Under the pieces are notes generated by a model. That model had not been told where the DNA came from, searched no databases, and worked only from the letters and a program-made list of their open reading frames with translations. A stretch of 64,000 nt of DNA from VYFG01 sp022827325. Lineage in GTDB: Bacteria > Pseudomonadota > Gammaproteobacteria > Arenicellales > Poriferihabitantaceae. Made by a program: the position numbers and the translations under genes. Below are positions 9,284 through 18,674 of the stretch, one piece after another; within the stretch, counting starts at the first letter, position 1, and every line of letters begins with the position of its first letter. Location of the stretch: assembly GCA_022827325.1 (NCBI GenBank), contig JAJDTE010000067.1, forward strand, positions 53,894-117,893, written 5' to 3'.

Positions 9284-9960
9284 GGACCCAGCACACCGTC
9301 CGCGATGCGCAGCCGGCGCCCGGCCGCGGAGGCGGCCCGGCGGCTGTGGGTCGCCATCACGACGCAGGTCCCCTGTTCCGCAAGGCTGCCCAGCAATCCG
9401 ATCACCGCCTCCCCCCGTTCCCGGTCGAGATTGCCCGTCGGCTCGTCCGCAAGGACCACGGGCGGCCCGTGCACTGCCGCACGCAGTACCGCCAGTCTCT
9501 GCTGCTCCCCACCGGACAGGGTTTCCGGATAGGCATTGCGCCGCTCCGCCAGGCCGAATTCCGAGAGCATGCTGTCGATTCGGTCCCCGGGCCCGTCGAT
9601 ACCGTTGAGAGCCAGCGGCAACTGCAGGTTCTCCGTCACCGTGAGCGTGGGCACCAGGTTGAAAAACTGGAACACCAGGCCGATGTATCGGCGCCGGTGA
9701 CGGGTACACGCGTCACCGCCCAGCGCGGCGAGATCTTCGCCCGCCACACGGACGATCCCGGTGTCCGGGCGGTCCAGGCCGGCGAGGAGATTCAGCAGGG
9801 TGGATTTGCCGGAGCCGCTGGGCCCGCCGATCGCGACAAAATCGCCGGCTCGTGCGGTAAAATCCAGCGAAGTGAGGATCCGGCGGGTGCTGTCGCCCTC
9901 GCGGTAGGATTTGGCGACTCCCTGGAGATCGATCACCGCTTCGCTGTCTTTCGCCATCAC
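9271..9960 (-). CDS. ABC transporter ATP-binding protein (LolD/AttE-like)
   Basis: 229 residues with all nucleotide-binding motifs: Walker A GPSGSGKSTLLNLLAG, Q-loop in GLVFQFFNLVPTLT, signature LSGGEQQRLA, Walker B VVLADEPTGNLD and the H-loop histidine in VVMATHS. The short length and Q-F-F-N-L-V-P pattern are those of the LolD/MacB type that pairs with FtsX-like permeases. First gene of the three-gene AttEFGH-like operon on the minus strand. Confidence 0.92.
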   Translation of the reverse strand: MMAKDSEAVIDLQGVAKSYREGDSTRRILTSLDFTARAGDFVAIGGPSGSGKSTLLNLLAGLDRPDTGIVRVAGEDLAALGGDACTRHRRRYIGLVFQFFNLVPTLTVTENLQLPLALNGIDGPGDRIDSMLSEFGLAERRNAYPETLSGGEQQRLAVLRAAVHGPPVVLADEPTGNLDRERGEAVIGLLGSLAEQGTCVVMATHSRRAASAAGRRLRIADGVLGPWDW

Positions 9961-10297
9961 TCTACCTTTTTCCCGCGATCACGAATTTCTGTTAATGGGT
10001 AAACCTTATGTTTCCGCGAAGCAACACCCACGGATTACAGCAGGAAAACCGCGATCTCTCCTGAAAGAGCACCCGCAACACCGTCTTTCGCGGGGTGCCG
10101 GCATGCTGGGACGGGCCCATGCAAGGATCTGCCGATGTCCATTCCCAACCTGTGCAGTTCATTGCATACCTCCGGCATCCTTCGCAATTGTGCGGACGCG
10201 TGGCTTGGGTCAAGATCATCGGATTCTCCATTTTGATGCTCACGGAGAGTAGCAACCCCCTCTAATCACTCAACTGAATTTACGTTTGGGCTCTGAG
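9961..10297. other. Divergent intergenic region between the ABC and RND operons
   Basis: About 337 bases that must hold promoters for both directions. No gene is supported. A hairpin is possible at 10069-10098: GCACCCGC pairs with GCGGGGTGC with one bulged G across a 13-base loop. No clear -35/-10 pair stands out on either strand. Confidence 0.4.
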
Positions 10298-11629
10298 ATG
10301 AACTGGCGGCAATTATTGATCATACCCCCGATCCTGGTGGGGATTGCGTTTTTCTATTGGATGAACCTGGAGGACAGGCGCGGAGAAGAGGCCGCTCCCC
10401 GGGAAGAGGCGCTCGCAGTGCGGGTCACCGAAGTTGCGGCGACACCGTTCCGGCCTTCGGTCACCGGTTACGGCCGCGTCGCGGCCGCATCGACCTGGTC
10501 TGCGATCAGCCAGGTCCAGGGGCGGGCCTTGGAAGTGAATCCCGAAATTTCTCCCGGCCGGATCGTGGATGAAGGAGACCTTCTCGTCGCCATCGATCCG
10601 CGCGACTACGAGATCGCGCTGGCGAAAGCCGAGACTGCGAGGGACAGTGCAACGGCCTCGCTTCGCGAACTGGATGCGACGGCCGCAAACACGAGGGAAA
10701 CCCTGAAACTCGAACGGCGCATCGAGGCTTTCCTGCAGACCGAGTTCGAACGGCAGTCGAACCTCCTCGAGCGCGGCAATGTTGCGCAGTCCGTCGTGGA
10801 CCAGTCGACGCGGACGCTGCTTGCCCAGCAGAAGGTCGTCCTGGAGCTGGAGAACCGGCTGAACCTGGTGCCGGTGCAGCGCGAGATCCACGAAACATCC
10901 CTTGCCACCCGGCGCGCCGAAATCGAGGAGGCCGGACGGAACCTGCAACGAACCCGGATCGTGGCGCCCCTGACGGGCAGGATATCCCGGAAATCGGTGT
11001 CTCTAGGGCAGTTCGTCCGGACCGGCGACAACCTACTGACCATCGAGTCCATCGATACCGCGGAAATCCTGGCCGAATTCCGCCCGCAGACGCTCAACAA
11101 CTTTTTCCGGCTGCTCTTCGGTGACGACCTGCCCGACCTGGTGGTCAGCGAGGACATGAAGGAAGCGTTCGAGATCGTCGCAGGCCTCGACCTCGTCGTC
11201 ACCGTCCACTCGACGATCAACGACAGATTTGTCTGGCCGGCGAAACTGACGCGTTTTTCCGGCCGCGCGGATGAGCAGACAGGCGCGGTCGGCATCGTGG
11301 TTGAGGTCGACGACCCCGGATTCCCCGACCCGGCCACCCGGCGGCCGCCCCTGATCAACGGCTCCTTCGTCGAAGTCCGCCTGTCTGCGCCCGAACCGGC
11401 CAGTTCCATCCGCATCGAGCGGAACGCCCTGCGGACAGACCCGGACGGAGTCGACTTCGTGTTCCTGGCAGACGGGGACTCCCGCCTTGCGCGCCGCGAT
11501 GTCGTTGTCGGTCCGGTTGCCGGCGACCAGGTCGTCGTGCTTGCCGGTCTCGCCGAGGGCGACAGGGTCGTTCTGTCGGACCCGCAGCCGGCCGTCTACG
11601 GCATGTTGCTAGCCCCCGTGACGAACTGA
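10298..11629 (+). CDS. RND efflux periplasmic adaptor subunit (HlyD/membrane fusion protein family)
   Basis: About 443 residues from the ATG at 10298; an in-frame TTG at 10286 would add four residues. An N-terminal hydrophobic segment (LLIIPPILVGIAFFYW) anchors the protein in the inner membrane. It is followed by a biotinyl-lipoyl-like half (VDEGDLLVAIDPRDYEIAL), a long coiled-coil hairpin rich in E, R and Q, the second half-motif RIVAPLTGRIS, and C-terminal beta domains. It links the RND pump, 14 bases downstream, to an outer-membrane channel. No TolC homologue lies in the window. Confidence 0.9.
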   Translation: MNWRQLLIIPPILVGIAFFYWMNLEDRRGEEAAPREEALAVRVTEVAATPFRPSVTGYGRVAAASTWSAISQVQGRALEVNPEISPGRIVDEGDLLVAIDPRDYEIALAKAETARDSATASLRELDATAANTRETLKLERRIEAFLQTEFERQSNLLERGNVAQSVVDQSTRTLLAQQKVVLELENRLNLVPVQREIHETSLATRRAEIEEAGRNLQRTRIVAPLTGRISRKSVSLGQFVRTGDNLLTIESIDTAEILAEFRPQTLNNFFRLLFGDDLPDLVVSEDMKEAFEIVAGLDLVVTVHSTINDRFVWPAKLTRFSGRADEQTGAVGIVVEVDDPGFPDPATRRPPLINGSFVEVRLSAPEPASSIRIERNALRTDPDGVDFVFLADGDSRLARRDVVVGPVAGDQVVVLAGLAEGDRVVLSDPQPAVYGMLLAPVTN

Positions 11630-11642
11630 GAGGCCGGGACGG

Positions 11643-14600
11643 ATGATCGCCTACTTCACCCGCCACCCGGTCGCGGCAAATCTCCTGCTGCTGGGCACGA
11701 TGATTCTCGGCGGGCTTTCCCTGCCGGACCTCGAACGGGAGAGCTTTCCGGAGTTTTCCCCCTCCAGGGTTTCGGTATCCGTCGCCTATCCGGGCGCCTC
11801 CGCGGCGGATGTCGATGAACTGGTCTGCCTGGAACTCGACGCCGAGCTCGGCGCGGTGAATGCCCTGGATGTTCTCGACTGTGTCTCGGTGGACGGCAGG
11901 GCGACGGCGACGCTGACCATGATGGAGGGCGGCGACATCAGCCAGTTCTACAACGATGTACTGTCCACCGTGTCGGCAATCGGCGATCTTCCGGCGGAGG
12001 CCGAGACACCGGCGGTGTCGATCCTCGGGCAGAGCGAGCTTGTTGCCTTGCTTGCAGTCTCCGGTATTGCAACCGAAGACAGCCTGATCCGCTACGCCGA
12101 CGGGCTCGCAAAGGACATCGCCGCCCTGGAACTGGTCGAGTCGGTGGATGTCACCGGAATCTCCGAGAGCGAATTCCGGATTTCCCTGGACCAGAACGCG
12201 CTTCGCCGTTTCGGGATCAGCGCGAAATCGGTCTCCGACGAGATCAGCGCCCGGTCGCTTCGTGTGCCCATCGGCACGGTCCGGACCGAGGGTCGGGATA
12301 TCTTCCTCAGGTATTCCGACGCACGGCGCACCATTTCAGACCTCGAGAACCTGGTCATCCTGCAGAACGACACCGGAGGGCTGGTCTTTCTTTCCGACCT
12401 CGCAACGGTCACGCTCGAGGAACTGACGCCGGAGCTGCGCGCCTTCGTGGACGGGGAAAGGACCGCGATCCTGAGAATCAACAAGACCGGGACCGCCGAT
12501 GCCATTGATGCCTTCGACCAGGTGGAGACGCTCCTTGGCCGGGAACGGGCAAGGTTTTCCGAACCCTTCCGGATCACCGTGATCAACAATACGACCACGG
12601 TCGTGCGGGACCGCATCGCGCTGGTCTCCGGGAACGCGGTCGTCAGCCTTGCCCTGGTGATCCTCGTCATGTGTTTCTTCTTCACCGTGCGGGAGGCGGT
12701 CTGGATTTCCCTGGCACTGCCGTTTTCGTTTTTCGCCGCGGTTTTCGTGATGGGTATCGTCGGGGTTTCGATCAACATGATCAGCCTCGTGGCGCTCCTC
12801 ATGGCGATCGGTCTCATCATGGACGACAGCATCGTGATCGCGGAAAACATCGCGAAAAAGCGTGACGGGGGCGGCGGGGATTCCGTCGCGCGCAGCGTCC
12901 TCGAGGTCATGCCCGGCGTGATTTCCTCCTTCCTGACGACTACCTGCGTCTTCGTCCCCCTGATGTTCATTTCAGGCGAAATCGGGGCCATCCTGAAGGT
13001 GATTCCCGTCGTTCTTCTGATTACGCTCGGTGCGAGCCTGCTTGAGGCCTTCCTGGTGCTTCCGAACCACATGCACCATGTCCGGACCGACCCCCAGGCC
13101 AATGCCCGGCGCCTGGCCCACCGCATGCTGGTGCGGATCAGGGATGATTTCGTCCTGCCGACGGCATCCTTGCTTGCGCGCTGGCGGTACCTGACCCTCG
13201 GTTCCGTCTTCGCGATCCTGATTTTCAGCGTCGGCCTGATTGCCTCGGGCACCGTCAAGGTCATCGGCTTCCCGACCATCGAGGGCGATACGGTCGAGGC
13301 ACGCATCGCACTGACCCCCGGACTGCCGCTCGAACGCACACAGGCGGTCGTCAGCCAGCTCGAGGACGCCCTGAAAAGGGTTGACGAAGAGCTGACCACC
13401 GGCACCGTGGGCAAAGAACCGCTGGTCCTGCGTGTGCTGACGAGGTTTGCCTTCAACCCGGATGTCAAGGACAACGGTCCGCACACGGCAACCATCACCG
13501 TTGACCTGTTGGCCAGTGAACGAAGGAATGTCTCCGCCGACGAGGTGCTGAACGCATGGCGGGCCGCGGCCGGACCCATCCCGGACCTGGTGCAGGCCAA
13601 CTTCACCCAGACGGCCCTGGGTCCGGGCGGGCATGACCTCGATGTCCAGTTGTCCGGACAGGATCTCGCGGAACTCGAACTTGCTGCAACCGAACTGCGA
13701 AGCAGCCTGCTCGCACGCGACGACGTGACGGAGGCTTACCAGGATTTCTATGGGGGCCTGCTGGAGGTCCGGCTGACCCTCAACGAATTCGCCCACGTGA
13801 ACAACCTGACGCCGCAGGTGGTCGCCGAGCTGCGCAGCGCTTTCTCCGGAACGGAGACTGACAGCTTTCGCGTCGGGCAGTCGGATATGACGGTGCAGGT
13901 CGAACTCGGCGACAGCATTCCTTCGATCGATGATCTTGAGGATTTCCCGGTTGCGATTGCCGGCGGCAAACAGGTTTCACTCGGTTCGATTGCCGACATG
14001 GATCGTTCGTACGCCTACGGGCAGATCACGCGCGAGGACGGCCGGGCCGTCGCCAGGATCCTCGGAAAGATCGACCGCGAATCCACCACTTCCGCCGTCA
14101 TATCCCGAGTGGTCACCGACGAGCTTGCGCCTTCGCTGAAGAAGAAATTCCCTGCCGTAAGTATCGAGATCGGCGGTGGCGCCGAAGAGCAGGTTGAGAC
14201 CCAGAGCTCGATCATCATGGGATTTCTGTTCGGATTGTTCGGCGTCTACATCGTCCTTGCATTCCAGTTCCGCAGCTACACGCTTCCGCTCATGATCATG
14301 CTGTCCATCCCGTTCGCGCTTGTCGGGACGGTATTCGGGCATCTCCTGATGGGATTGGACATCTCGATGCCGAGCCTGATCGGGTTCGCTTCGCTCTCTG
14401 GCGTGGTCGTGAACAATGCCATTCTTTTCGTGACCTTTTTCATCTCCGAGATTCGCGGGAGCGACTATCTGGCCGCCGCGGTGGAAGCGGTCCGGCACAG
14501 GTTCCGGCCTGTGGTGCTTTCCACGCTCACTACCTTCATCGGCCTGATGCCGATCGTGACCGAGACCAGTCCGCAGGCGCAAGTGCTGGTTCCGCTCGTC

Positions 14601-14738
14601 GTCTCCGTCGCGTTCGGGCTGCTCTCGTCCACCCTGATTGTCGTCTTCGTCTTTCCCTGCATCCTCGGCATCTACTTCGACTTCAGGAATGTCGGGAAAT
14701 GGCATGCCACATTCCAAGTCAAGTCGGCTGCAGCTTGA
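11643..14738 (+). CDS. RND efflux transporter permease (AcrB/AcrD/AcrF family)
   Basis: 1031 residues, the standard length. It begins with the usual first span (HPVAANLLLLGTMILGG), has two large periplasmic loops and two groups of membrane spans. The proton-relay region lies in span 4, MAIGLIMDDSIVIAENI, with the acidic pair present. A proton-driven trimeric pump that exports drugs, detergents or metabolites is expected; the substrate is unclear. Forms a two-gene unit with the adaptor just upstream. Confidence 0.92.
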   Translation: MIAYFTRHPVAANLLLLGTMILGGLSLPDLERESFPEFSPSRVSVSVAYPGASAADVDELVCLELDAELGAVNALDVLDCVSVDGRATATLTMMEGGDISQFYNDVLSTVSAIGDLPAEAETPAVSILGQSELVALLAVSGIATEDSLIRYADGLAKDIAALELVESVDVTGISESEFRISLDQNALRRFGISAKSVSDEISARSLRVPIGTVRTEGRDIFLRYSDARRTISDLENLVILQNDTGGLVFLSDLATVTLEELTPELRAFVDGERTAILRINKTGTADAIDAFDQVETLLGRERARFSEPFRITVINNTTTVVRDRIALVSGNAVVSLALVILVMCFFFTVREAVWISLALPFSFFAAVFVMGIVGVSINMISLVALLMAIGLIMDDSIVIAENIAKKRDGGGGDSVARSVLEVMPGVISSFLTTTCVFVPLMFISGEIGAILKVIPVVLLITLGASLLEAFLVLPNHMHHVRTDPQANARRLAHRMLVRIRDDFVLPTASLLARWRYLTLGSVFAILIFSVGLIASGTVKVIGFPTIEGDTVEARIALTPGLPLERTQAVVSQLEDALKRVDEELTTGTVGKEPLVLRVLTRFAFNPDVKDNGPHTATITVDLLASERRNVSADEVLNAWRAAAGPIPDLVQANFTQTALGPGGHDLDVQLSGQDLAELELAATELRSSLLARDDVTEAYQDFYGGLLEVRLTLNEFAHVNNLTPQVVAELRSAFSGTETDSFRVGQSDMTVQVELGDSIPSIDDLEDFPVAIAGGKQVSLGSIADMDRSYAYGQITREDGRAVARILGKIDRESTTSAVISRVVTDELAPSLKKKFPAVSIEIGGGAEEQVETQSSIIMGFLFGLFGVYIVLAFQFRSYTLPLMIMLSIPFALVGTVFGHLLMGLDISMPSLIGFASLSGVVVNNAILFVTFFISEIRGSDYLAAAVEAVRHRFRPVVLSTLTTFIGLMPIVTETSPQAQVLVPLVVSVAFGLLSSTLIVVFVFPCILGIYFDFRNVGKWHATFQVKSAAA

Positions 14739-14847
14739 TAACTTGTGCAGCTACCGGGGAATTGCGCGCACTCGACATGTGCCCGGGGTTGCCGCCCGGG
14801 ATACGGTGCCATTCAAGGCTGCCGGATTGAAAACGCTCGATCCCTGC

Positions 14848-15573
14848 TCAGAAATGAAAGCGCAGTGAGACCCCAAGCTTTCTGATGTTGTCGAAATTGT
14901 CGTCGGTGTGCCTGCTGTAGGAAAAGAAGGCACCAACCGACAAACCGTTTTCGGGATAAACATGCCCCCCGATCCTGAGCATGGTCTCGGAGTCCGAAAT
15001 TTCTGCACCGGTGCGAAGGACATCCGCCCGGGTATGGATTCGCGAGAGCTGGACTTCGACCTCCAGTCCATCCCTGATCCAGTGGCGTATGCCAAGCGCG
15101 GCGCTGAATCCATTACCTTCAATGCTGGACTCTACGGTGGATACGGCCGGCGGCCCGGACCGGGAGGGCACGACAACCGGAACCAGGTGCTCGACGTTGA
15201 AGTCCACTATCGCCAGCGCCTCGGTGTAGATGCCGGTCCGTTCTCCAGCGTCCCAGTGATACCCGCCGCCCAGGGCAATGGCAGTTTGCTCGCTGTCGAG
15301 ATCCACGGGAGTGAGCGCCACCTCGTTCCCGAATTCCTTGGTCTCTCTCGACCATGCGTACTTCACGTAGACTGAATCGGAAACCTCCCAGGAGCCGCTG
15401 ATCCCGAAGGACCTGCCGTCCGCATCGACCTCCAAAGGGGCGGCGGCGGTGTTTTCGGTCTTCGACAGGTCCGCCACCAGTTCCAGGTAGCTGTAGCTGA
15501 ATTCCGCCGCGCTGCCGTTTCCCGACAGTCCCGAGAAAACAACGAAGGCGATCAGTGTTCCGTATCTTGTCAC
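14848..15573 (-). CDS. Outer-membrane beta-barrel protein with signal peptide
   Basis: About 241 residues. I favour the GTG at 15573, because GGAGG lies six bases upstream; an ATG at 15588 has no such site. The N-terminus is a signal peptide (LIAFVVFSGLSGNGSAAEF) with likely cleavage after A-A. The mature part alternates polar and hydrophobic residues in amphipathic strands, and the C-terminus ends L-G-V-S-L-R-F-H-F, the aromatic ending recognised by the BAM machinery. An 8- to 10-stranded barrel of the Opa/OmpA-like class is likely. Function unknown; it converges on the RND operon. Confidence 0.72.
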   Translation of the reverse strand: MTRYGTLIAFVVFSGLSGNGSAAEFSYSYLELVADLSKTENTAAAPLEVDADGRSFGISGSWEVSDSVYVKYAWSRETKEFGNEVALTPVDLDSEQTAIALGGGYHWDAGERTGIYTEALAIVDFNVEHLVPVVVPSRSGPPAVSTVESSIEGNGFSAALGIRHWIRDGLEVEVQLSRIHTRADVLRTGAEISDSETMLRIGGHVYPENGLSVGAFFSYSRHTDDNFDNIRKLGVSLRFHF

Positions 15574-15812
15574 GCTCCACCTCCACATTCCTGTAAGCCG
15601 TGGGAGCGGCCCTTCTGCTTGTATTTGACGCAGGCTCGAAATCGAAGTTCCAGTGCAGCAGAATATTGTTTATCCCAAAACCATCCGGAACTTTTCTCCA
15701 GTTCTTTTCTGGTGGGAATCGGAACTTTTCTTGCTCGCTCCGGGTCAAGGCGCATTCCAGCCAGAGCCGATGCGGATGATTCCATTGCCCGGTTCTTTTC
15801 TGTCTGTTTCAT
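15570..15812 (-). CDS. Possible 80-residue small protein coupled to the beta-barrel gene
   Basis: An ATG at 15812 with AGGA four bases upstream opens an 80-codon frame rich in Lys, Glu and Arg. Its TGA overlaps the preferred GTG of the beta-barrel gene as GTGA, the arrangement expected for translational coupling. There is no recognisable domain and the Cys/Gly-rich tail is not typical. The overlap could be chance, so this is only a candidate. Confidence 0.2.
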   Translation of the reverse strand: MKQTEKNRAMESSASALAGMRLDPERARKVPIPTRKELEKSSGWFWDKQYSAALELRFRACVKYKQKGRSHGLQECGGGA

Positions 15813-15983
15813 GGGGTCCTTGCCGCTTAAACACCGTGTCCGGATCCCTGCCGATATATTCGAGGATGATGGCGTAATTGGGAACGAGACTGATATTCCC
15901 GGTGCTGCTGCGGGCAGAGCGAACCGGAGAAAGTTCGCAAGCTGACTTTGCGAGAGGATCGGACAACCCGCCCTGTCCGGAAT
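15574..15983. other. Intergenic region with short direct repeats
   Basis: About 410 bases between the TPP-enzyme gene and the barrel gene. Besides the possible small frame described separately, it contains two copies of GGAACTTTTCT (15687-15697 and 15721-15731) and two copies of GTTCTTTTCTG (15701-15711 and 15792-15802). These may be regulator sites or chance pyrimidine-rich repeats. Confidence 0.4.
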
Positions 15984-17657
15984 TCAATCTTCCGTTGGTG
16001 CCTTGAACAGATCCTTGCGCAGGGTCATCAGTGCCCCGGGATCGATCTTGCCCTGGATCACGGTCGTCTCGTTGCTGGCCAGCGCGTTCGTCAGTGCCGG
16101 GCCCATCTCACCCGGACCTTCGACCCAGATTCCCTGTCCGCCGCAAAGTTCGGCGAACTTGTCGAACCGTGGCGATGTGATTTCGGCTCCGAGAAGCCGC
16201 CCGCCGTAGAATTCCTGCTGATAGGCCATCTCGGCCCCCCAGGCCGCATTGTCGAGAACAACGATCACGACAGGCAAATCGTGGGAGATGGCCGTCTGGA
16301 TCTCGATCATCGTATAGCCGATGGCGCCGTCGCCCATGACAGCCACGACCGGACGGTCGGGAGCCGCAGCCTTGGCTCCGATGGCGGCAGCCAGGCCAAA
16401 GCCCACCAGCCCGAAGTCCAGGGGCGTGATCAGGGACCTGGGCTCGAAATGAGCCAGCCGGTCGGCGGCCTGCAGGCAGGTATTTCCCGTGTCGAGTGTC
16501 ACGATGGCGTTCTTCGGCAGAGCGTCCCTGATTTCGGCCAATGCGCGGCGTGGATGCAAGGGCAGCGTATCGATGGAGGCCTCCTCGGCGCGTTCTTCCC
16601 ACAGGCTCTCCATTCCGGAATGGAACTCCTCTCTCCATTCGTCGCAATCAGGGCGGCGGGCCGTCATGGACAATGCCTCGGCAGTCAGCCGGGCGTCGCC
16701 CTGGGCGGCAATCTCGGCCGGGAAGTAGCGACCCACCGCCGAGCCTTCGATGTCCACATGGGCGATGCGTGTATCCGGTCCCACGTAGTCATTGCTGTGG
16801 AAGGTGGAGTTGAACCCCAGCCGGGCGCCAAGGACAACCATCACATCGGCCTCCCTGGTCAGGCGGCTGGCCACCCGGTTGCCGCGTGGGCCCGCCTGTC
16901 CCGCAAACCACGGATGGCGATGAGGCATGACGTCCGCATGGCCGGTCGAGGCGACCACCGGCACCTCCAGCCTTTCCGCCAGGGCCGTCAGGGCATCGCG
17001 CCCCGCGCCCCACTTGAAACCGGCGCCCGCGAAGATGACGGGGCGCCTCGCCTCCGCCATCATTCCCGCAATGGCGGCAACCTCATCGGGTGCCGCAGGC
17101 CCCGGCCGGACGAAATTCACCGGCGAGGGTTCCATGGCGGGAAGTTCGGCTGCAAAGAGATCCCGCGGCACATGCAGCACCACGGGACCGCGCCGCCCGC
17201 TATTTGCGAGCCGGATCGCGTCTTCGAGCATCGGGGGCAGTCGCGAGGGCTCGGTCACCAGGATCGAGCGCTTGCAGATCGGCGCAAACAGCGCCACCTG
17301 ATCGACCTCCTGAAACGTATCCTTGGCAAGGTCGGCCCGGGTGATTGCCCCGGCGATGACCACCAGGGGTGAATAGGCCAGGTGCGCCTCGGCCACCGCG
17401 GTCACGATGTTAACCACACCCGGCCCTGCCTGCGCGCCCAGGACGACACCGGGCTTGCCGGTCATGCGGGCCCAGGCATCGGCCATGTGGCCTGCCGCAC
17501 GTTCGTCCCTGGACCCGACATAGGCGATCTCGCCACCCTGATACATGGCATCGTAAAGTTCGAGCATCGACCCGCCCAGCAGGCCGAACACTGTATCGAT
17601 GCCATTGGCTTTCAGAACTCGATAGACGGCTTCGCCGCCATTGATCATTGCCATCAT
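15984..17657 (-). CDS. Thiamine diphosphate-dependent enzyme (acetolactate synthase large-subunit family)
   Basis: 557 residues with the three domains of the family. The cofactor-activating glutamate is E52 in SRDERAAGHMAD. The TPP/Mg motif is GDG (442-444) ending in D469-N470. A FAD/ADP-like middle domain contains VIFAGAGFKWGAG. Glyoxylate carboligase, a tempting partner in amine catabolism, has Val at the glutamate position, so this is probably not that enzyme. Its ATG follows directly after the upstream TAA (TAAATG) with GAGGAG as ribosome site. As the last gene of the amine cluster it may cleave or ligate the 2-oxo acid product, but the substrate is unknown. Confidence 0.8.
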   Translation of the reverse strand: MMAMINGGEAVYRVLKANGIDTVFGLLGGSMLELYDAMYQGGEIAYVGSRDERAAGHMADAWARMTGKPGVVLGAQAGPGVVNIVTAVAEAHLAYSPLVVIAGAITRADLAKDTFQEVDQVALFAPICKRSILVTEPSRLPPMLEDAIRLANSGRRGPVVLHVPRDLFAAELPAMEPSPVNFVRPGPAAPDEVAAIAGMMAEARRPVIFAGAGFKWGAGRDALTALAERLEVPVVASTGHADVMPHRHPWFAGQAGPRGNRVASRLTREADVMVVLGARLGFNSTFHSNDYVGPDTRIAHVDIEGSAVGRYFPAEIAAQGDARLTAEALSMTARRPDCDEWREEFHSGMESLWEERAEEASIDTLPLHPRRALAEIRDALPKNAIVTLDTGNTCLQAADRLAHFEPRSLITPLDFGLVGFGLAAAIGAKAAAPDRPVVAVMGDGAIGYTMIEIQTAISHDLPVVIVVLDNAAWGAEMAYQQEFYGGRLLGAEITSPRFDKFAELCGGQGIWVEGPGEMGPALTNALASNETTVIQGKIDPGALMTLRKDLFKAPTED

Positions 17658-18569
17658 TTACTCCTCGGATCGGGGCCGCAGGTTTTGCGGGTCATAAAGG
17701 GCGTCGCTGTGGACGGTAACGGGGATTTCACGGTTCAGGATCTGGACCGTCAGGCCATCGCGCGGGGTGCCTTCGCGGACAAAGAGCCAGCCCAGCGATT
17801 TCCCGATGGTGTAGCCGTAACCGCCAGAGGTGGTCAGGCCTACCGGCCTGCCGCCCCGCAGGACAGGTTCGCCGCCGTGAATATCCATGTCGTCGGCATG
17901 CAGTTCCGCGTAGAACAGTTCCCACTCCGGCGCGCGCCTCAACAAAGCCTCCCTGCCGATGAAATCACGGCCCTCGGTCGCGACAAATCGGTCAAGCCCC
18001 ACGTCAAATGGACCGATATCCGGGGTGAGTTCGCCGGAGGCGGGAAAGGCTTTTTCCATCCGCATCCCGTTGAAGGCGTAGGAGCCAAGATCGGTCAGCC
18101 CGTGCTGCTCCCCGCCCTCGAACATCGCATCGTAAAGCTGCCCGATCCGCTCGAGAGGGACGTGGAGTTCCCAGCCCAACTCCCCGACGAAGGACATCCT
18201 GAGAGCGTAGCAGGGAATGCCCGCGACCGCGATCTCCTGCCCCGACAGCCACGGAAATGCGCCATTGGACAGGTCGGCGTCCGTCAGTTCCGAAAGAATT
18301 CGCCGGGACATCGGCCCGGAAAGCGCCAACATTCCCCAGGCATCCGACCTGTCGACCAGCTGCACGTCATCGCCCGGGCGAATATGCGACTCGATCCACT
18401 GGAAGTCTGGACCCGAACGGGCAATGGCGGATCCGGTGAAATACCGGTCCCCCGCGATCCGCCAGATGGTCATCTCGGTTTCGAACCGCCCCCTGGGGGT
18501 CAGCAGGTGGTTCAGGCTGATCCGTCCGTCCGTGCGGGGAATGCGGTTCGCGGAGAGACGATCCAGCAC
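17658..18569 (-). CDS. GcvT-like folate-binding domain, C-terminal half of the interrupted gene
   Basis: About 303 residues from a possible internal GTG at 18569; the true continuation begins right after the TGA at 18675. It matches the aminomethyltransferase fold: F-V-G-E-L-G-W-E-L-H-V-P, GSYAFNGMRMEKAFPASG and the barrel ending in GYGYTIGKSLGW. Such domains capture the oxidised methyl group as 5,10-methylenetetrahydrofolate. GGGAG three bases before the GTG is a poor ribosome site, so independent translation is doubtful. Confidence 0.6.
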   Translation of the reverse strand: MLDRLSANRIPRTDGRISLNHLLTPRGRFETEMTIWRIAGDRYFTGSAIARSGPDFQWIESHIRPGDDVQLVDRSDAWGMLALSGPMSRRILSELTDADLSNGAFPWLSGQEIAVAGIPCYALRMSFVGELGWELHVPLERIGQLYDAMFEGGEQHGLTDLGSYAFNGMRMEKAFPASGELTPDIGPFDVGLDRFVATEGRDFIGREALLRRAPEWELFYAELHADDMDIHGGEPVLRGGRPVGLTTSGGYGYTIGKSLGWLFVREGTPRDGLTVQILNREIPVTVHSDALYDPQNLRPRSEE

Positions 18570-18674
18570 CGCTCCCGCGTCCTGTCCCGTGATTTCGAAC
18601 TGGGCAAAGGCCGAGAGATCAATGACGCCGGCGGCGGTGCGTGCAGCCCTGGCCTCGCGCCTGGCGTTTTCATG

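Noticed and set aside
9992..10255. Small minus-strand frame (87 codons) in the ABC/RND divergent gap
   Set aside because: Weak start, no ribosome site, no recognisable composition; it would block the needed promoter region.
12092..13606. A 504-codon frame antisense to the RND pump gene
   Set aside because: Ser/Arg-rich low-information sequence; the plus-strand pump is full length with all motifs.
15984..17657. Glyoxylate carboligase, completing a betaine-to-glycerate route with the dehydrogenase at 33164
   Set aside because: The enzyme has the activating Glu (E52), whereas glyoxylate carboligase has Val there. The route remains speculative.
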